A DNA stretch of 64,000 nt from Okapia johnstoni (GCA_024291935.2 JAGTYA010000026.1:2591501-2655500); one strand, 5' to 3'; shown: positions 43,577-55,410, numbered from the stretch's first letter. Notes: generated from the letters alone by a model not told the origin. A program made the numbers and translations.

Positions 43577-43709
43577 GCTGTGTGGGTGCTAAGTCGCTTC
43601 AGTCGTGTCTGACTTTCTGACACTATGGACTGTAGCCTGCTAGGCTCTGTAGTCCATGGCATTCTCCAGGCACGAACACTGGAGTGGGTTGCCTTGCCCT
43701 CCTCCAGGA
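43577..43709 (-). mobile_element. Bov-A SINE monomer, antisense
   Basis: GGGTGCTAAGTCGCTTCAGT to TTGCCTTGCCCTCCTCCAGG. Confidence 0.92.
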
Positions 43710-43748
43710 ATATTTGATATATGTGTATTCCTAAATGTATATCTGCAT

Positions 43749-43780
43749 ACACACACACACTCTCACACACACATACACAC
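43749..43780 (+). repeat. (CA)n microsatellite
   Basis: ACACACACACACTCTCACAC and following CA units, about 32 bases. Confidence 0.9.
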
Positions 43781-43858
43781 ATGTCCTACTTACAGAAAGA
43801 TGAGAAGGAGGGATGAGAAAAGAACAAGCCCCTGCCTTCTAGGAGGGGGTGTGATGAA

Positions 43859-44279
43859 GGGTAACGGTATGACAAGGAGCCTAGAAGCTGGGAGGGCATC
43901 TCTGGAAGGGTAACGGTATGACAAGGAGCCTAGAAGCTGGGAGGGCATCTCTGGAAGGGTAACGGTATGACAAGGAGCCTAGAAGCTGGGAGGGCATCTC
44001 TGGAAGGGTAACGGTATGACAAGGAGCCTAGAAGATGGAAGGGCATCTCTGGAAGAGTAACGATATGACAAGAAGCCTAGAAAGCTGGGAGGGCAGTGGA
44101 TCAAGGGTAACGGTATGACAAGGAGCCTAGAAGCTGGGAGGGCATCTCTGGAAGGGTAACGGTATGACAAGGAGCCTAGAAGCTGACAAGAAGCCTAGAA
44201 GCCTAGAAGATGGAAGGGCATCTCTGGAAGAGTAACGATATGACAAGAAGCCTAGAAGCTGGCAAGGGCATCTCTGGAA
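43859..44279 (+). repeat. 49-bp minisatellite, about 8 units
   Basis: Units begin GGGTAACGGTATGACAAGGA and end GGGCATCTCTGGAA. Starts at 43859, 43908, 43957, 44006, 44055, 44105, 44154 and 44230. The first three are almost identical. The fifth and last share GAGTAACGATATGACAAGAA. The seventh holds a partial duplication (GACAAGAAGCCTAGAAGCC). The open frame on the minus strand is an artefact of the 49-base period. Confidence 0.96.
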
Positions 44280-44799
44280 GAGCCCAGATCTCATCTAAAG
44301 TGGATCATGACATTTTAAATCCTTACTTTCACCTTTAAACTTTCCAAAACCATGAAGGAAACCTTGCTGCCCCTGGGGCAGGTGCCCCTGAGACCCAGGA
44401 GCTGATGGAGATCTGGGCTCATGATTTTGTCTGCATGTTGCCTTCTTAGCTGGGAAGCCAGGGTCCAGACCCTTTGACCTCTGCCCGCCCCCCATGCCTG
44501 CTGCTGGGGGCTGGTGGGCACCATCATAGCAGGCGAGGGGATGCATTTGTGCATCTTCCTGAGAGTGAGCAGGCTCACCTGGACAGCGTCATAGTCTCCC
44601 TGTTAACGGGAGGGGAGACAGTGGATGTCTGGAGTGGGGGTGACCACTGCTGGGACTCACCATGGCAGGGGCTGGGGACTCTGAACCCCAGGAGGATTTG
44701 GGGCCAGACAAGGACCCGTGACCCCTGTCCTTGCTCAAACACGGGTAATGACATGGAATCCCCACTGAAGACATTTACAGGGAACACAGCCCTTGGCCA
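44280..44799. other. Non-coding, nothing recognised
   Basis: The 175-codon + frame that starts at 44474 runs on into the Bov-tA at 44801 and so is not a real gene. Confidence 0.5.
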
Positions 44800-44800
44800 A

Positions 44801-45002
44801 GGCTTCCCTGGTGGCTCAGATGCTAAAGAATCTGCCTGCCAATGCAGGAGACTTGGGTCTGATCCCTGGGTTGCGAGAATCCCCTGGAGAAGGAAATGGC
44901 TACCCATTCCAGTATTCTTGCCTGGAGAATCCCAGGGACAGAGGAGCTTGATAGGCTACAGTCCGTGGGGTGGCAGAGAATCGGACACGACTGACAGCTG
45001 AC
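44801..45002 (+). mobile_element. Bov-tA SINE
   Basis: GGCTTCCCTGGTGGCTCAGA head, GGTCTGATCCCTGGGTTGC box B, ATCGGACACGACTGACAGCT end. Confidence 0.94.
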
Positions 45003-47159
45003 ACGGTCCCTTTCACTAGCCCTTGGCCCATGCTGCTCATCCTTCAACACCGCTATTTCCCACCTGCCTCCCGTTTCACTTTTCCAGAAAGCCCAACCCT
45101 GCTCCAGGTTCAAAGGCAGCACCGCTGACTCACGGCTCTCCTAGGAGGTAGTGATGGGACCAGAGTTGGCATTTTGCAGCCACTCAGACACGAGTGATTT
45201 CCAGCTCAGGATCTTAGCAAACCCCTGGGGGCCCCAGTTCCCTCTGTGAAGTGAGAAGGAAACCCAGCTCCCAAGGTTTGGGCTGTGACTCTGCAAAGCA
45301 GGAGCTGGGAGATCACAGGGCTCCAGAGAAGCTCCTGCCAGTGGGCCAGCCAGCCAAGTCCTCCCCGGTGGCTGGCTGCCTTTCCACTCTCTCTTCCTCA
45401 CAGATTCTCTTGCCCTCTTTCGTTTTTTTTTCTCTCTCTCTCTAAGATAATCCTCAATATGATAGCGAATTCTCAGAGGCAAATGCAGAGACAAAAATCA
45501 CACACATCCAAACACCAAGTTTCACCTGTGGGGACACACGGTGATGTTTTCTAACACGTTTCTCTCTCGGCAGAAGGTGGTAGCGCAAGGACACAGCAGC
45601 TGAAAGAGCAGAGACTGGTCCCCAAGACAGCAGGGTGCACCTCCTGCCGAGCCTCTTAATAGCTGTGAGCCCCTGAGTGGAGCGGTGTGTTCACAGCCAC
45701 AGTGACTCAACAGTTGGAAGGAGGGGCGGGCAGGGGAGGAGGGGACAGAGCAGGAAGGGGACCTGGAGCTGGAAGATGGAGGCAGGGCGATGGGCGAGGT
45801 GGCACCCTGATCTGGAGCCTACAGGACAGGGGCAGCCTTTTGGACGCGTCCTAGTCCAGAGGGGGCTTCTGCTATCTGCATCCTCCGGGAGGATGTTCAC
45901 GCTGGGGAGTTCACGCGGTCTGCATCCTCTGGAGTTAGTTCTCCTCTGCCCTTGGGGCTTTTGCTTTGGTGCTGATCTCTTTCTCCTGGGACAGGTGGTC
46001 TACGGCCACTTCCTAAGGAATCAGCAAGACCCCAGGGATGGTGGTGATAAGGACCACCCCCAGAAGAGCTATTTCTGCCAGCCCTTCTCTGCTCCAGGTC
46101 AGGGGAGCCTGTGATCACCTTTCTAGAGGGGCCTACCTAGCCTCGCTGGCTCCTCTGCCCCACCATCTCCTGAACACTCCCTGCCCCACCGCCGCTGCCC
46201 TTCTCGTCAATGTACCAAAACCACCTTTGTCACGTCACCAACCACTGCATCTGGGCAAATCCAGGAGCCGACTCTCAACTCACCTTCCCTCTAGCACACG
46301 GATCATTCCTCTGGAAACACTTAACTCTTGTGTCTTCTAAGACGCCATGGTCTCCTGTGTTAGGAAAAATACATAAAGACTTTAAATGGGCAAAATACAA
46401 TAACCAAAACTCCCTACAAGTTTCCCGAGTGTCCCGTCTCCCGCAGCTGTCCTTGTTTTCCCTCTATTTTCCTCGAGCTCTTTTACAGATCGCACAAAAC
46501 TGTTGTGGAAAACGGAATAATGACAATGATTCCCAGGCACGGAAATGCAAATGAATTGCCACTGCTGGGATGAAATTGGTTTTCGCCCTGTAGGCAGAAC
46601 TGCCAGGAATATATGTAAGTTTGTGGAATCCTTACGTCCTCTGTAATGCTCTTTAAATTCTCCTGGCTGTAACATCTGACTGATGTCCTTGTTAATTAGC
46701 AAGCCAGAGAAAACCTTGGGGGTTCATCTCGTATGAGCATCATGGTTCTGCCTTTTGTTTATTCTTTGCTTCCACCTTCCTGGCTGTTCCTGCTCCTTCT
46801 TTGGGAACCCCTCCTCTTCTTCCCAGCTTTACCTGTGGCCCTAGTGTTGCGCTAGGGTCTCTATCAGCGCCCCGGCTTCCACCCCGCGATGCTGCCCAGC
46901 CACTGGCTTAGCATCCAGAGACGGTAGAGGTCCTCAGGTTTCACCCCCAAGCCCCGCCCTCTCCCACGGGCCCCAGACTATCAAATAGTGTCCCCCACAT
47001 GGCCATTTGACCACCTCACAAGCTCCATCAAACTGGCCACCATCACCTCTTCCTAGTCTCCGACATTTGTCACTCCCAACCCCATCTACCCTCTGACTCT
47101 CAGCTAGAGGGGTCTCTGTGGCTCCACCCAACTCCCCAGCCTCCCTGCCTCAGTCCCCC
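45003..47159. other. Unassigned non-coding, no young repeat
   Basis: There is a (CT)n tract at 45421-45444. An octamer motif ATGCAAAT lies in an AT-rich island at about 46.46-46.72 kb (see findings). The 145-codon + frame at 45677-46114 has no recognisable feature. Confidence 0.4.
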
Positions 47160-47555
47160 CATTACTCACTGCTCTTCACACCTCGGCCTTTGCACTGGCC
47201 TAAACTGTTTGTCTAAAGGAACCGTTCCTCTGGACATGCCCTTCCCTGACTTACCTGCCTGGTGAATTTCTTGCTTTCTTCAGATATCAGCTCATGCATC
47301 GCCTACTCCCAGACTTTTCTTCACATTGCTCTGAAAACAGCATCACCTGCCATCTACCAGCCCTTTCCCCAGCTAACCTTTCTTCAGAGCATTTGGCGCA
47401 TCTCACGTAATTTGACATCTTAACGTGCTTTTTCTTGCCATCTTGTCCATTAGAATATAAATACTTTCGTCTGTTTTGCTCATCACTCCAGACCCATAAT
47501 GTAGAAACATACTTAGTACCTAGTAGCTTCTCAATAAAGTTATTGGGTGATTGAT
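47160..47555 (+). repeat. L2 LINE 3' end fragment
   Basis: CCTTCCCTGACTTACC, TTTTTCTTGCCATCTTGTCC, ATTAGAATATAAATAC, CTAGTAGCTTCTCAATAAAG follow the L2 3' end in order (…TAGAATGTAAGCTCC… to …CTCAATAAATATTTG). Confidence 0.7.
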
Positions 47556-47724
47556 GACTTTCCTACAAGGCAGCTCCTTTATGGGAGGGTATGCATATAA
47601 TAGGCATAGATGGGGACCTAGAAGAGGAAATAAACACTGCAAGCAAAGGGAGACGTATGAGCAAAGTCACACAGGCAAGCAAAGCCTACCGCTGGTCTCC
47701 CATGTACTTGTCTGTCTGTACATG

Positions 47725-47870
47725 TCCTGTTTCAGTTCAATTCAACATGTCTTTGGAGGGTCTCCCACGTGCCAGGCACTGTTCTGGAGCTGAGATCTAG
47801 AGATGAGTAAACCCTAATCCCAACCCTTGAGAAACGGTGCAGTGAGAGGTCAGGGTCTGCAGACAACTAA
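47725..47870 (+). repeat. Old interspersed repeat fragment
   Basis: TTCAATTCAACATGTCTTTG, then ACGTGCCAGGCACTGTTCTG and GAGATGAGTAAACCCTAATC: the common ancient …GTGCCAGGCACTGTTCTAGG… repeat. Confidence 0.6.
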
Positions 47871-48089
47871 TGGCCAAGGAGCCGTTGCTCTCCTGGGGCG
47901 CCACCCAAAGAGGGGGGGCACAGGGCCCTTCCATCCTAAGGAGGCCAGGACAGGCTTCCCAGGGACAAGCAACCGGAGTTTGAAAGATGGACAAGTCTGA
48001 GAATGGAGTGGACAAAGTATATATAAGAAACGGTTTGTCTAAAAATATTAAGTCATCTTATGGGACTGTTAACATGTATTGAGAAGAAT

Positions 48090-48400
48090 TATGTCAGTTA
48101 GGGTAACCGAGGTTATGCTGAAGTAACAAGCATCCCCTAAGTCCCAGTGGTTTAAACAGCGCCAGACGGTTTCTTCGCTCAGGCAGCATGTCTATCACAC
48201 GTCAGCAGGGCTCAGGAACAACGAGCAGAGAGACTGTTTGTTGTAGTCACTCGGGGCCCTGGGCTCAGGGAGCAGCTGTGTTCTCAAACCCCGCCAGCTG
48301 CCGTGCAGATGGAAAGAGCCCTAGAGAGTCTCAGGCCCGCACTCCAAATGCTTGACCTACTTCTACGCACAGTTCATTAGTCAGACTTGTTCCATGCCTC
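48090..48400 (+). repeat. Old interspersed repeat, family unassigned
   Basis: TTATGCTGAAGTAACAAGCA, TCCCAGTGGTTTAAACAGCG and TCTATCACACGTCAGCAGGG resemble the decayed repeat near 23.2 and 38.7 kb. Confidence 0.45.
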
Positions 48401-49290
48401 CCGGTCCCCACAAAGAAGACAGAACAGCAGCCCTGCAAGTTGAGGGGAGAGGACCCGGCACATATGGGTGTGCACAGGCAGACTCTGGGGGTGCCCAGGA
48501 CCCATTCTTAGTCTCCTCTTTACAGCAGAAGCCCAGTGGGGTGGGGGTGGCCTCCAGCTCAGCCAAAAGGCTATGTTTCCCAGCTCCCGTCCCTCCACCT
48601 ACAGCCACATGAACAACGAGATGTAAGTGATGTTCTGGGGGAGCTTCTGGAAAAGGGGCTACAAGGGGCGGACCCAGCTGGTCCCTTCTCCTCTCTTCCT
48701 ACCTGGACCACGTGAAGGGGACAGTTATCCTAAAAACGCATGACCACCAGGATGAAGACAAACTCTGCACACGAGACCTGAGCAGCTCCTGGGAAGCATC
48801 CTGGTTGCACACCACCCCTGGACGGTCTGCCTGGCACTTCTCATTACGTGGGGAGAGTGGATCCCTTCCTCATTAAGCCCGGGCTTATAAACCGGATCTC
48901 TGATCCAGTACCCGGAGATTCTGACTCATGGGTCTGGGGTTGGTCCAGGAACCTTCTTCCCTAATAAGCTCCCGAGTGAGTGATGAGTGCCTGCTGCTGC
49001 TGACCCTTGGACCACACTGTGAGATGCAAACTAATGGATGGCGGAGGAGCAGGGGAGGAGCCTGAGGCAGAAGAGGGAAGCTCAACATGGTCCTGGAAAA
49101 ATCATGTAATTCCTGGTTATAAGGCAGTTAGCCCATGAGCCCTCCCAGGTGGGGACTGAGTCTTGCTCATCACCGCGCTCATTCACCGTATCAGTCTTTT
49201 CTTCCTCAACCCGCTCCCATACCCATGAGTGTGCTAGCCCACCTAATGTGTGTGTCCGATGAACAGAATAACACCATTCCCTCTGCAGTC
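48401..49290. other. Non-coding, nothing recognised
   Basis: No repeat or exon is recognised. Confidence 0.45.
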
Positions 49291-49292
49291 CA

Positions 49293-49442
49293 TTTTTTAA
49301 AGATTTTTTTATTTTTGGCTGCACCACATGGCCTATGGGATCTTTGTTCCCTTTAGTTCTCCCTTCTCAGGGACTCACCCCAGGTCCTCGGCAGCAGGGG
49401 AGCATGGAGTCTTAATCACTGGACCCCCAGGGGGTTCCCCAC
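49293..49442 (-). mobile_element. CHR-type SINE, antisense
   Basis: TTTTATTTTTGGCTGCACCA, GGGATCTTTGTTCCCTTTAG, GAGTCTTAATCACTGGACCC and a final GGGGGTTCC mark the reversed artiodactyl SINE. Confidence 0.85.
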
Positions 49443-51476
49443 TGCGGTCCCGTTTTGAATCCCACCCTGGCCCGGCACTGAGTCCTGTGCAGAGGGTGGG
49501 CCCCGCATTCGGCCTTGGAGCAAGCGCCCAGGTGACGCTCATACGGCTGGTCCGAAGACCACGCCTGCAGTAGCGGGGCCCAGGACTTCCCCTCCCCACC
49601 GGTCAGTATACAGACTGGGGCTGAGCCTGCATGTGCCCTTCTGGGGCTGGCAGGGGGAAGCATGGCAGCCCCTCTGCGTGCCCCCCAGGCCAAGGGGCGC
49701 CGTCCGGGAAGCCCCCAGCAGCCCCGGCTCTCTCTCCCTGGGCCGCGGCCGACAGCATCTGCGCACTCATGGCAGTTCCTGAAGTTCATGTCTCAAAGCC
49801 AACCACCCAGGGCCTCCTCGTTCCTTCTTGAAGTCCCAGCCTCTCCCCATGCCCTTTGTGGGGCCCAGATTAGGAGGCTGCAGTGGAGGGAGACTTCCAG
49901 CTGTGCAGCGATGTCTGCTGGGAGCTCTGGTGTGAACTGGACCTTTCAGCCCCAGCTCCTGGGATGGGAAACAGCAGAGACGGGGAGCAAAGGTCAGACC
50001 CCAGGAGACTGAAGACACAGGGTGGCACCGGAGGGCAGAACAGGGCACGAGGTGGGAACCATGGGCACCCCTCTGTGGCAGCCGTGTGGCCCTGTGTCTG
50101 CCCCTCAGGGCCGCTTTGCACACAGCCCTGCTGCGTCTGATCGCTTCCATCACGCGTGGCCTGGAATTCCTCATCTGACGACCCCCTGCACCCCGCAGTC
50201 CCCCTCTGTCCCCTCCCCATGGCCGGAGCGGCCCAGCCCCCAGCACAGGAGTCTTGGCACGTGTTAGGGCCCAAGACATGCTTCTCCAGTAGACTGTTGA
50301 AAGAAGGGCAGAACCGAGGCCTGATCGGACCCGCCCGGCCAGGCTCACGTCGGGGACTCTTTTGGCAGCTTTAAAACCAGCGGCAGTGAGGGCTTTTGGG
50401 GGCGTGACCATCTACCTGTCTTGTGACTTATTCTCAGAACGAGCATCACAGAGCCCCGTGAGCGATCACAGTAAATTAACCTCAATCTCGCTCCGGGACA
50501 GCCCCTGCCGGGCACTCCCTTTCAAGACAGCTGTATCCACTTTGCAGGAACAATGAAGCTCGAGAGATGCTTCCACAGAGATGCTGACCAGCCTCCCAAA
50601 ATGCGGTCCCTGAGGCCCATGGTCACAGTTAGGAATCCTGTCTGAGCCACCGGCTCTGTGGCCTCTGGACAGAGCCCACAGGCAGGAGGAGCCTCTGACC
50701 CAGGCACCTGGGGCTTTGTTCTCCACGTGGCTGGAGGTCCCCACGTGGCCCCCACCGGCTTCTACCCTCCACGTGCCACTTTGGGAGGGAGAGTCTTTTC
50801 CAGGCAGCCCAGTCCAGGAAACGGTCTCCCTCCCTGGGTGATGCAGTAAGACCTTACGAGGAGCGTTCATGTCTGTCTGAGGGAAGGAGACAAGGAGGTT
50901 AAGGCTTGTTGAGCAAATGTGTTCTTCTTTCTGGCCGCAGTGGACAGCGGGGAGTTCATAATGGACCTGGGCTGTGAGGGACCGGGCTGGGTTGGTGGGG
51001 GAAGGATCCCAGGCACCCGCTGAGAAACAGGCTCTTTGGGATGCGAAAATGAGCTGTAATGAACCAGAAGGGTGTTTATGCTTCCAATTGGACTCCCTGT
51101 GGTGAGGTGCATGCAATAATGGCACTGGCAGTTTCATTATTGAGACACCACTGATTCTGGAACATGGCTGTGTGTGCGCACATGTTCCTCATCGCTGTCA
51201 AAATGGCCTGACCTAATAAGCTCGGAGCGAATGCAACAGGCTTTCAGGGATGTGTCGGGTAAGAGCCAGTGACAGTCAGCAGAGCCCCTGCAAAGAGCAG
51301 GCTCAGGGAGGGTGCGGGAAATGAACTCCTGAGGAAGCCAAGGAGCAGGAGGTGAACAAAAGCACAGGGCAGCCAGGCGGCCTGGCATCTCAGACAAGCA
51401 ACCAATACGCCTGTAGTAGGAGTGTGTCCTGAATATTGCATGGGACATATTTATGCCGTAAACAATGGTTGTCTGG
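49443..51476. other. Unassigned non-coding, GC-rich then AT-richer
   Basis: GC-rich from 49.5 to 50.4 kb with overlapping open frames on both strands (up to 214 codons minus, 223 codons minus at 50466-51137) that lack domains. A less GC-rich island at 51.03-51.26 kb is noted in findings. Confidence 0.4.
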
Positions 51477-51605
51477 GGATTTCCTGGCAGTCCAGTGTTA
51501 GGGCTTGGTGCTTTCACTGCCGGGCTCTAGGTTCAATCCCTGGTCAGAGAACTCAGATCCTGTGAGTTTTGAGGGGTGGCCAAAAGTAATAATAATAATA
51601 AAATT
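51477..51605 (+). mobile_element. CHR-type SINE
   Basis: GGGATTTCCTGGCAGTCCAG head, GGTTCAATCC box B, and an (AAT)n tail. Confidence 0.85.
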
Positions 51606-51714
51606 AAAATGATTGTTTGTCTGAGAGTCCAATGTACCAGGAGTCCTGTATTTTAGCTGGCAAACCTACCTGGGATGCAAAGCTCCTCACATGGGCTCTT
51701 AAATGAACTGCAGC

Positions 51715-51945
51715 ATGCCGGGATGCCAGCACACCAGGACCCCAGGGACTGCAGCAGGCCAGGCTTCCCTGTCCTCCACTACCTCCCTGAGCTTGCTCAG
51801 ACTCATGTCCATTGAGTTGGTGATGTCACCCAACCATCTCATCCTCTGTTGCCCCCTTCTCCTCCTGCCCTCAATCTTTCCCAGCATCAGGGTCTTTTCC
51901 AATGAGTCTGTCTACTCTTTGCATCAGGGGGCCATAGTATCAGGT
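51715..51945 (-). mobile_element. BovB LINE 3' end fragment, antisense
   Basis: CCAGGCTTCCCTGTCCTCCA, CATGTCCATTGAGTTGGTGA and TTCCAATGAGTCTGTCTACTC. The terminal 50 bases are rearranged (CAGCATGCCGGGATGCCAGC). Confidence 0.88.
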
Positions 51946-52287
51946 AACCAAATCCTCTTGAATGGGTTTGACATATTGTTTCTGATAGACATTTTTTGTT
52001 TCTGAAAATGTTAACCTCTTGACAGAAAGGAGATTAATTTAATAAGTAGGCTAACAAGCTATTATTTAGTGAGGTAGCTTCTGCAGCTACACTTCTATCC
52101 ACACTGCTCTCACAAGCTCTCCAACCATGCAGGTGGCTCAGGAGCACCCATACAGCACATGTCTTAGCCAAACCTGCCAGGGGGTTCTCGTCCCATTTTA
52201 AGAATAAGCACTTAAGGCTCAGAGATTGGCAAGACTTACCCAAGCTCACACAGTGTATTAGTCAAGGTGCTTTGGTTGTAAGCAAGA
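51946..52287. other. Non-coding, nothing recognised
   Basis: No repeat or exon is recognised. Confidence 0.45.
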
Positions 52288-52803
52288 AAGCAATGACAAA
52301 CCTAGACAGTATATTAAAAAGCAGAGACATCATTTACCGACAAAAGTCCATCCTGTAAAAGCTATGGTTTTTCCAGTAGTCATGTGTGGATGTGATAGTT
52401 GGATCATAAATAAGGCTGAACACCGAAGAACTGATGTTTTCAAAGTGTGGTGCTGGAGAAGACTCTTCAGAGTCCCTTGGACTGCAAGGAGATCAAACCA
52501 GTCCATCCTAAAGGGAATCAGTCTTGAATATTCGTTGGAAGGACTGATGCTGAAGCTGAAGCCCCAGTACTGTGGCCATCTGATGTGAAAAGTCGACTCA
52601 CTGGAAAAGACCCTGATGCTGGGAAAGATTGAGGGCAGGACAAGAAGGGGGCGACAGAGGATGAGATGGTTGGATGGCATCACCGACTCAGTGGATAGGA
52701 GTTTGATCAAACCTAGGTAGATAGTGGAGGACAGGGAACCTGGTGTGCTGTAGTTTGTGAGGCCACAAACAGTCAGACACGACTTAGCAACTGAACAACA
52801 ACA
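52288..52803 (+). mobile_element. BovB LINE 3' part
   Basis: AATGACAAACCTAGACAGTA to CAACTGAACAACAACAAAAG. RT C-terminal region with stops. Confidence 0.94.
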
Positions 52804-52990
52804 AAAGGGAAAAATGGATTTTGCCCAGTATATGCAGAACAAAATGGATTAGAAAATGAGGCACGGCACGCAGCACTGATGGGAGGAAGGGAAAATGCTG
52901 CTCCAAAGGTGTGCAGACAGGGCTTCAGAACAGGCTAGGCAAGGGGACTGCGCTCAGGACCCTGAGGGCCGGATGTCCCAGTCAGGACAC

Positions 52991-53202
52991 CTGCAGACTG
53001 GCCCAGATCAGAATAGTCATACCTGACTGGCCAAGTAATTCAGAGCAGACACATCTGGTTGGCTGGGAAGTTCAGGGGAAGTCTATCAGATTGGCTAAGA
53101 ACTGTAGGACAGTTCCATCTGATTGGCCACTTGATTCTAAGCAGATGCAACTGATTGGCCAAGTAGTTCAGAAGGAGAACATATGATTGGCTGGATCAGA
53201 AC
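52991..53202 (+). repeat. 32-bp minisatellite with CCAAT-box motifs
   Basis: Anchors of the type CTGATTGG start at 53023, 53055, 53087, 53119, 53151 and 53183: exactly 32 bases apart. A seventh, less regular unit lies at about 52991. Read on the minus strand, the units at 53119 and 53151 contain GGCCAATCAG, a strong NF-Y/CCAAT-box match. Others have GCCAATCT or GCCAACCAG. Such arrays occur in LTR enhancers. Confidence 0.85.
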
Positions 53203-53299
53203 ACCTTCCCACACCCAGAGCCCAGGAAGACTGGTAAAGCCAAGGTCTGGTGCTTTGAGCTTCCCTCATAGTGTTCTCAGAGGGACAGTCGTCTTGAAT

Positions 53300-53760
53300 C
53301 AAGATCTTATTTCCCTGTCCAGGGATTGAACCTAGCCTCCAGTCCACCAGGGGCTAGAGGCTAGAAGCAAAGTTCCCTGTGTCTTACCCCGTCGGAAACC
53401 AAGAATGTTTCAAGGAGGCAAAAAAACTGCCAAACAAGATACAAAGTTTATTATTAGAGATGCAGTGCAATATATGGGAGAGCACCCAGAGAAACAGTCT
53501 TCTTTATTTACGTCAGAGGCACGACAGAGATACACACTGAAAGACGTGCAGGCGTCCTGAGTAAGGAGCACAGTAAAGGGGTGATATACATCACCTTTTC
53601 TAGGACAGTCCTGGGTCTTCTCCTGCATGTGGCCAATTAACGTTTTCTTTCTCCACACCTGACTGGTCTTAGACCCGCCCCAAGATGCACGTGCAGCTAT
53701 TTTCTAAGATGGATCCCTCCACAGAGGCCTATGGGTGCATGTCCACACTCATTATGGGGT
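53300..53760 (-). mobile_element. Possible LTR piece, antisense
   Basis: AAAGTTTATTATTAGAGATG (minus-strand AATAAACTTTG, poly(A)-signal-like), then TTAACGTTTTCTTTCTCCAC and GTGGGGCCCCCTCCC. The layout resembles a ruminant LTR but I cannot name a family. No retroviral gene follows. Confidence 0.35.
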
Positions 53761-54400
53761 GGGGCCCCCTCCCTTTTCAGCCCCCAAGAAGTCTTCCTGC
53801 GCATGTGCAGGCGGGGAAGTCTTCCTTGACCTCAGGAGTGCGTGCTTCATCTCTGTACTTGAGCAGAGCTCGGCTTTTGCCACTGGCTCTGTCCTTGGAA
53901 AGTCTGGGTGAAAACGAAGCTTGAATTTTATTCCACTTGACGCACACCAGGTGCCCAGCCCCGGGATGCATCTATCTCCTACCTCAGCAGAGGGGCCTGT
54001 GCTCCCCACCAAGACCCAGGAGGGCAGGACAGGAGAAAATCCACGCCAACGAACACCTTCCCCGCTCGGCTGGTGCGCTGTGGGCTGGGAACTGACCTCA
54101 GCCCTGGCGGCCTGGGTCCGAAGCCCCGTCCTCTACATTCCACCTGATGCCTCTCTGCAAAGCTGGCTGCGGGGTGGGCGCGTGAGCCAGAGGTTCGTAC
54201 AGGCACTCTGTAACTGCCCCCAGGCCGCACAGCCAGAGCTCAGCTGCCTGTGGGACGAACAAACTGGCCACCGCCTCGCAGATCTCGGGCGGCGGTGCTG
54301 TCCTGGCTTCCCAGCCCTCCTGTCGTGTTTATCATGCTTGCAAACTGCACCGACATCACAGCGGCCACAGGTCCTGGTTTGCCAACACCATCCCCACTTT
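53761..54400. other. Non-coding, nothing recognised
   Basis: The 169-codon + frame at 53921-54430 runs into the next SINE and lacks features. Confidence 0.45.
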
Positions 54401-54401
54401 A

Positions 54402-54602
54402 GGGGCTTCCCTGATGGGTTCAGCTGGTAAAGAATCTGCCCGCTATGCAGGAGACACCGGTTCGATTTCTGGGTCAGGAATATCTCCTGGAGGAGGGAAA
54501 GGCTGCCCACTCCAGTATTCTGGCCCGGAGAATCCCATGGACGGTATAGTCCACGGGGTTGCAAAGAGTCGGACACGACCTAGTGACTTTCACTTTCACT
54601 TT
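54402..54602 (+). mobile_element. Bov-tA SINE
   Basis: GGGGCTTCCCTGATGGGTTC head, GGTTCGATTTCTGGGTCAGG, end CTAGTGACTTTCACTTTCAC. Confidence 0.94.
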
Positions 54603-55410
54603 CCCTGCTTTATACCTGCTGCCCACGTGATTACTGGTAACACCCCCCCTCCTCAAAAGTGTCCAGTGTGGACGACACAGGGTCCCCCCAGATGAGGAGG
54701 CTCCTCTGAGGAGCACTGAGAAGGCTGCCGCAGGTGGTGTGATTCAGCGTGTGCTCCTGGTGTGCGTGCTGCTCGGGGTTATTTTTGCCGTTTGTCCGTC
54801 CAGTATTTCCTTGTTAATCCTCCCAGAAACATCAACTGAGATAAAGGAGAAAGATGTCCGGCCTCTGCCTCATGTCTTCTTGCCTCAAGCTTGTAACCCG
54901 GGGTTTCCCTGCGGGGCTCTGCTTACAGCGAAGCTGATTGGAAGCGTCCTCTGGCAGCCCGTCGTGAGGCAGAGCAGAAGGTTTTCGGACTCCAAATTGT
55001 GGGTTCTGTTCAGGGTCTGGAACAGGGAGGTTTTGCAGTGTCGGCTCTTAAAGTCAGTAGACTGTCTCCTGCCAGGGTCTGTGCTCAGCAGATGAACCAC
55101 CCCCCAGCTCACCGTGCTGGCTCTCGGAGGAGAGCTGGAATCCCAGAAATACCCCTCACCCTACCCCACCCAGCCCTCCTTCCCATCCTGGCCAGCAGCC
55201 CCTGCTCAGCCTGAGCTCTGCCACAGGCCCATGGGAGAGCCAGCTGACCAGGGTGGGGGGCTCAGAGCAGCCAGAGGGACTGAGGATGGACGCTGCAGCG
55301 GCACAGCCCAGAGAAGCCAGAACTGGCCTAGCGCGACCCTGCACCCACCCCACCGCGGAGGCCACGTCCTCACCTCTCTGTCCGTGACCGACTGCAAGCT
55401 CTGGGCCATG
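54603..55410. other. Non-coding, nothing recognised
   Basis: No repeat or exon is recognised. Short open frames only. Confidence 0.45.

Noticed and set aside
43979..44170. 63-codon minus frame with internal repeats
   Set aside because: It is only the 49-bp minisatellite read through.
25722..44279. CRISPR-like regular repeats
   Set aside because: The 32-bp and 49-bp arrays and the tetranucleotide blocks are direct tandem repeats without unique spacers, in a mammalian genome.
44474..45001. 175-codon + open frame
   Set aside because: Its last third is a Bov-tA SINE.
50466..51137. 223-codon minus open frame
   Set aside because: No recognisable domain; the region is GC-rich and shadow frames exist on both strands.
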